Assembly (NCBI GenBank): GCA_003133425.1
Contig: PKXI01000392.1
Coordinates: 1 to 7,140, forward strand
Source of the DNA: Acidobacteriaceae bacterium
GTDB taxonomy: Bacteria; Acidobacteriota; Terriglobia; Terriglobales; Acidobacteriaceae
Direction of reading: 5' to 3'
DNA length: 7,140 bases
Part shown: positions 5,401 to 7,140 of the stretch, piece after piece
Layout of the letters: each line of letters begins with the position of its first letter
Numbering within the stretch: the first letter of the stretch is position 1
Program-made: the position numbers and the translations under genes
The notes under the pieces: generated by a model
The model's database searches: none
Told to the model about the DNA's origin: nothing
The model's input: the letters and a program-made list of their open reading frames with translations, nothing else

Positions 5401-6634
5401 CTACGGCCGCAACCTCGCGAACCCGATTGTTCGCCGTGTCTGGGATATACATGTTGCCCGCAGCGTCGAACGCCACCGCGTGGGGAAAATTCAGTTCCGC
5501 CGCCGTAGCCGGTCCGTTATCCCCTGCGTAGCCTCCATTGCCGTTCATTTGGGTGAACCCGTTGCCGGCTACCGTGGAAATCATCCCGGTTGCGGCCGTC
5601 ACCATGCGGATGCGATGGTTCGACGTGTCGGCGATGTAGAGCGTGCCTTTGCTGTCCACCGTCACACCGTCGGGCAGGTTGAGTTGTGCTGAATTGGCCT
5701 GGCAGCCATCCCCAACCGTGTCGCTCTGCCCCGCACACCCGCTGCCGCCGCCGGCCGTCGTGGTAATCACGCCGGTTGACGCTGAAATCATCCGAATCAC
5801 ATTGTTCCCGGCATCCGCAATGTACAGATTGCCCGCCCCATCCAGAGCCACGCCTGAAGGATCGTTGACCGTCGCATTCGAGGCCAGCCCGCCATCCCCC
5901 GTATATGCAGGGTCTCCATTGCCGGCAATGGTTGAGATAATGCCCGCGCCGGAGCAGGTGGTTCCTTTGATCGTGGCGCTCGTGGCGCTGCCACAGACCA
6001 TGCGGATCCGGTTGTGGCCGCTGTCGGCAATATACATGTTGCCTGCGCCGTCCAGCACCGCGCTGGAGGGTAGGTAAAGCTCCGCTGACTTAGCCGCGGT
6101 CCCATCCCGCACCGAGCCCAGATATGTGCCATTGCCCGCAACCGGAAGCAGGTTCCCAGGAGCCAGTACACCCAACGATCCCGACCCCGTACCGGAGAGA
6201 TACGCTATCCCCAGAACGTTGCTCCCGGCATCCAGAAGCACCACCGCACCCACGCGCAGTCCGGGAACCGCGGGAGTGAACGTAACCGATTCCGTACAGG
6301 TTTGACCGGCGCTCGCAAACGACGCCGTCCCGCAAGTTGATGCGCCCAGGCCCTGCGCAAACTCCAGCCCCGTCGCTCCCAAAGCTAGTATCTCAACGCT
6401 GTTTACCGTTCCCGCAGCCTGCGCTGTAACCGTCACGCCTTGGGACCCGGACACAACACCGACAGCCTGCGTGCCGAATTGCGCCTGCGCGCCCGTCGCC
6501 ATCAGCAGAGCCGCCAGTCCCAGTGTCCAAATCCGCCTGCACCGCTGCCCCTGCGCTGACGCGTCTGCTGCTGGAGCCTGCAAACGGCTCCCATGATTCT
6601 GTTGAACGACAACTTCGGCTTGTGGGCGGCTCAT
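2423..6634 (-). CDS. Secreted NHL-propeller / Ig-like repeat surface protein with C-terminal membrane insert
   Basis: A 1403-residue protein. The ATG at 6634 is chosen because GGGAG lies 6 nt upstream. The frame extends back to a TTG at 6739 but without a comparable site. A long N-region precedes a signal core (35-48) with cleavage near AQA51. Segment 60-150, with Cys101/Cys113 and a VTFTP motif, resembles an ASPM/SPD-2/Hydin domain. Six NHL repeats (starting about 187, 257, 318, 380, 443 and 499, each with GNxYIADxxNxRIR-like cores) predict a six-bladed propeller. A second Hydin-like segment (545-633) has Cys581/Cys594. Six Big_3-type Ig-like repeats follow (about 641, 747, 845, 942, 1039 and 1136), each closing with an ITAxYxGDxN-like strand. 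A seventh, different Ig-like domain (1228-1300) leads into two hydrophobic helices (1320-1338 and 1346-1363) around a basic RFRKR turn, a lipobox-like ATGC (Cys1365), and a last PGTYVIQITG strand pair. It is probably a surface adhesin or scaffold; the ligand is unknown. Confidence 0.93.
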   Translation of the reverse strand: MSRPQAEVVVQQNHGSRLQAPAADASAQGQRCRRIWTLGLAALLMATGAQAQFGTQAVGVVSGSQGVTVTAQAAGTVNSVEILALGATGLEFAQGLGASTCGTASFASAGQTCTESVTFTPAVPGLRVGAVVLLDAGSNVLGIAYLSGTGSGSLGVLAPGNLLPVAGNGTYLGSVRDGTAAKSAELYLPSSAVLDGAGNMYIADSGHNRIRMVCGSATSATIKGTTCSGAGIISTIAGNGDPAYTGDGGLASNATVNDPSGVALDGAGNLYIADAGNNVIRMISASTGVITTTAGGGSGCAGQSDTVGDGCQANSAQLNLPDGVTVDSKGTLYIADTSNHRIRMVTAATGMISTVAGNGFTQMNGNGGYAGDNGPATAAELNFPHAVAFDAAGNMYIPDTANNRVREVAAVGGAISAGSTMTTFAGNGSSGYLGDGAAANKAELWGPSGVAVDAVGNVFVADTQNSAIRKVVPATGFISTLIVSGVGTCYFNGAVNGVYLYGPTGLYLDGRGNLFVADTLSMVVREVQGNFASLYDKTAVRQFDKSTPMSQTVENDGNLPLDLTAMVAGTNAALDGATTTCTTGSPFLAVGSDCTIGAVFAPSVAGNPVLGNIVVGNPGDTTDSPLDIQVAGDATTVNSTTTTVTSSLNPSGFGQNVTFTATVTTGASAGNLTGTVTFYDGAATLASGVALRAPGTTATATFTSAVLAVGKHTITASYSGDVGHSASNSTDPNGTTLPLIQNVLEGTVTNLASSVNPSALGQNVVFTATVTTPGGGGVNPDGTITFFDGTTILGNVVLNGSAAATYSTAALTSGAHSITATYGGDAANDIQGSTSTILSQNVQTASTIAVVSSQNPSSYGAPVTFAAAVTSGGNVAATGSVNFLDGGVKIGTGTLAGSPGVATFTTSTLNVATHIITATYAGDANNAASNSSPLSQVVNQTQTATTEGATPNPGMAGAAVAITATVKPVAGASTPTGMVTFTSGTTTLGSVALGAGGTATINPMLAPGQYSIVAAYAGDGNDGTSTSAPLALTVIQAATQMAVIVTPNPTIVGATVTFTAKVTGNGGIPTGSVTFSANGTALGAPATLDATGTATMAYSGLAPGTYTITAVYGGDANDQGSTGSGEYQLVVSRIATTTDLVGSATAGPSPQPILVATVLAGAGPVPTGTVTFNSGTTVVGTASLDSNGVATLIPNLGSGNYTIVAVYGGDATHSPSTSLPVSITGAGGSFNVGVTPPTMTIKTTQNATINVTLTSSNGFADTIGLGCASLPVGVTCHFSPISIALPANGIAIDQLTIDTNNPLSGGASAMNARGDSRGTYLAGLLLPFSLFFGWVFWRFRKRNTGLLTMMLVMALSMAALFATGCSGFSMGSVAPGTYVIQITGTGTNTNTIHYQTVTLNITN
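2540..2683 (-). other. Two-helix membrane insert with lipobox-like Cys in the surface protein
   Basis: This encodes residues 1318-1365 of the NHL/Ig protein. Hydrophobic helix one runs from about 1320 to 1338, a basic turn RFRKR at 1338-1342 would stay cytoplasmic, and helix two (about 1346-1363, Met/Leu-rich) ends in FATGC. Sequence on both sides looks like one Ig-type domain: 1228-1300 supplies the early strands (GFADTIGLGC, LPVGVTCHFSP) and 1375-1402 the last two (GTYVIQITGTG, HYQTVTLNIT). The insert therefore seems to sit inside a domain. I recall similar C-termini in other acidobacterial proteins. Whether the Cys is lipidated is unknown. Confidence 0.65.
2960..4714 (-). repeat. Six tandem Ig-like (Big_3 type) domains
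   Basis: This encodes residues 641-1225 of the surface protein. Each unit of 90-105 residues starts with a T-x-x-x-N/P-P strand, contains a TGxVTF core strand (variants: DGTITF, TGSVNF, TGMVTF), and ends with G-x-x-x-I-T/V-A-x-Y-x-G-D. The repeats have diverged at protein level and I see no long exact DNA repeats among them. This suggests an old duplication and not a recently expanding array. They probably form a rigid stalk between the propeller and the membrane insert. Confidence 0.85.
5048..6157 (-). repeat. Six NHL repeats encoding a beta-propeller
   Basis: This encodes residues 160-529 of the surface protein. Six related units are spaced 56-70 residues apart. Each has a P-x-G/A-V-x-x-D-x-x-GN-hydrophobic-aromatic-hydrophobic-A-D pattern followed by N-R/x-I-R. 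Most are linked by a Gly/Asn-rich AGNG...GDGG...A loop. Six units match a closed six-bladed propeller. The fifth and sixth are the most divergent, with NSAIRKV and SMVVREV in place of NRIRMV. Confidence 0.88.
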
Positions 6635-6640
6635 ATCCAA

Positions 6641-6645
6641 CTCCC
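6641..6645 (-). promoter_or_regulatory. Ribosome binding site of the NHL/Ig gene
   Basis: GGGAG on the minus strand, 6 nt before the ATG at 6634. It decides the start: the in-frame TTG at 6739 and ATG at 6718 lack a comparable site, and the 35 residues they would add are polar and would push the signal peptide deep inside the protein. Confidence 0.65.
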
Positions 6646-6877
6646 GATCCGATCTTCTGAAATGTGCGATTGTTGCCGTTGCTTGGCTGTGACCCGTTCC
6701 ATCCTCACCGCCGCGCATCGAGCGCTCCCGCCGATTCAAAGTTCCTGGGCGCCGTCCTGAGGTCTGGTCCTCGCGAACGTCGCCAAATCCTGATAGGGCC
6801 CTGTTCTCGCGCCAGCCGTCTGAATCTGGGGGCTTTTTCGCTCGAAATAATGTAAGAAACTGTCTTATTGTTCTTTA

Positions 6878-6922
6878 GTAACCAACATTATGTCCATCGG
6901 TAACTAGTTAGTTTGGTTACCA
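6878..6922. promoter_or_regulatory. Cluster of palindromic GTAAC sites, possible operator
   Basis: GTAACCAA at 6878-6885 is an exact inverted repeat of TTGGTTAC at 6913-6920. Between them GGTAAC (6899-6904) is inverted relative to GTTACC (6916-6921), and TAACTAGTTA (6901-6910) is a perfect 10-bp palindrome. The GTAAC core thus occurs three times, the first two 22 bp apart, about two helical turns. The cluster lies in the AT-rich part upstream of the minus-strand operon, where a regulator could bind. No known regulator site is recognised. Confidence 0.35.
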
Positions 6923-6943
6923 CATTTAGGGGATGTTCCTGGC

Positions 6944-6990
6944 GCCATTCTGGTGTCCGCATACCTAAGCGTGGCATCGACCAGAATGGC
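6944..6990. repeat. Perfect 11-bp inverted repeat (stem-loop)
   Basis: GCCATTCTGGT at 6944-6954 pairs exactly with ACCAGAATGGC at 6980-6990, leaving a 25-nt loop. No T-run follows on either strand, so it does not look like an intrinsic terminator. It could be a structured RNA element, a protein-binding site, or a remnant of a small repeat element. Confidence 0.5.
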
Positions 6991-7140
6991 CTGCGTGCAT
7001 TTCCACCGCTATTTTCCTGCAAGTGCAGAAACGGGAGACCCTCACAGGCAGCTTTATCAATTCAGCCTCGCACCCTTGGAAATTGACTAAGTTATCTATT
7101 TCATAATGAATGGTTTATCTAGGAGTATGTCGGGAATAGA

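Larger units (their letters stand above)
6646..7140. other. Leader and intergenic region upstream of the NHL/Ig gene
   Basis: About 500 nt without a supported gene. The part nearest the gene (to about 6835) is GC-rich. Bases 6841-6925 are clearly AT-richer and are the likeliest place for the promoter of the minus-strand operon, although I found no -35/-10 pair good enough to annotate. A stem-loop lies at 6944-6990. The last 60 nt are AT-rich again and may be the upstream region of a plus-strand gene beyond the window: a TTGACT at 7083 is followed 15 nt later by TAATGA, a weak promoter match. Confidence 0.45.

Noticed and set aside
4748..5692. 314-residue plus-strand open frame opposite the NHL region
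   Set aside because: Same reason: an antisense shadow with a repetitive Arg/His/Val composition and no motifs, while the minus strand has six clear NHL repeats.
6635..6739. N-terminal extension of the NHL/Ig protein to a TTG at 6739 or ATG at 6718
   Set aside because: No ribosome site comparable to GGGAG at 6641-6645, and the extension is polar and would bury the signal peptide about 70 residues into the protein.
6813..6838. AGCC...GGCT followed by TTTTT on the plus strand as an intrinsic terminator
   Set aside because: Only a four-pair stem with a long loop, and no plus-strand gene ends upstream of it.
1..7140. CRISPR array, tRNA or rRNA gene, toxin-antitoxin or phage-defence genes
   Set aside because: No regular spaced direct repeats, no tRNA or rRNA signature sequence, and no reading frame with motifs of those systems was seen on either strand.

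Overview
The window (about 60% GC by eye) looks like a bacterial chromosome, most likely from an acidobacterium (Terriglobia/Acidobacteriaceae type). This is a family-level inference. Very large secreted proteins combining NHL repeats, ASPM/SPD-2/Hydin-like segments and Ig-like (Big_3 type) repeats, with a membrane segment near the C-terminus, are characteristic of that phylum, as are short outer-membrane beta-barrels of the kind found beside it. No ribosomal or housekeeping gene is present to confirm the taxon.

Left part, 1-1620, plus strand: a mobile element inside a mobile element. Bases 1-21 encode ASKHKAM, a conserved piece of IS1182-family transposases. The reading frame resumes at 682 with SYGRM and runs to the transposase stop at 1620. 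The roughly 660 nt between them are a group II intron RNA. It has a perfect 34-nt domain V outline, a domain VI with a bulged branch-point A, and a six-base EBS1 candidate matching the end of the 5' exon. It carries no reverse transcriptase/maturase gene, so it is an ORF-less intron that would need help in trans. Excision of 22-681 would rejoin the transposase frame exactly. The start of the transposase and the left IS end lie outside the window.

Middle, 1621-1780: no gene. The right end of the IS should lie here or just beyond, but I could not place its inverted repeat.

Right part, 1781-6634, minus strand: two genes read right to left and probably form an operon with a 45-nt gap. The first (6634 to 2423) encodes a 1403-residue exported protein. 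It has a signal peptide, a six-repeat NHL beta-propeller flanked by two Hydin-like segments, six Ig-like repeats, and a final Ig-like domain that appears to be interrupted by a two-helix membrane insert ending in a lipobox-like Cys. The second (2377 to 1781) encodes a 198-residue outer-membrane beta-barrel. Together they suggest a cell-surface display or adhesion module, with a large extracytoplasmic stalk and propeller plus an outer-membrane partner. The partnership is inferred only from gene order.

Far right, 6635-7140: a leader and intergenic region with no clear gene. It holds an AT-rich stretch containing palindromic GTAAC-type sites and a strong stem-loop (6944-6990). A plus-strand gene may begin at the very right edge.
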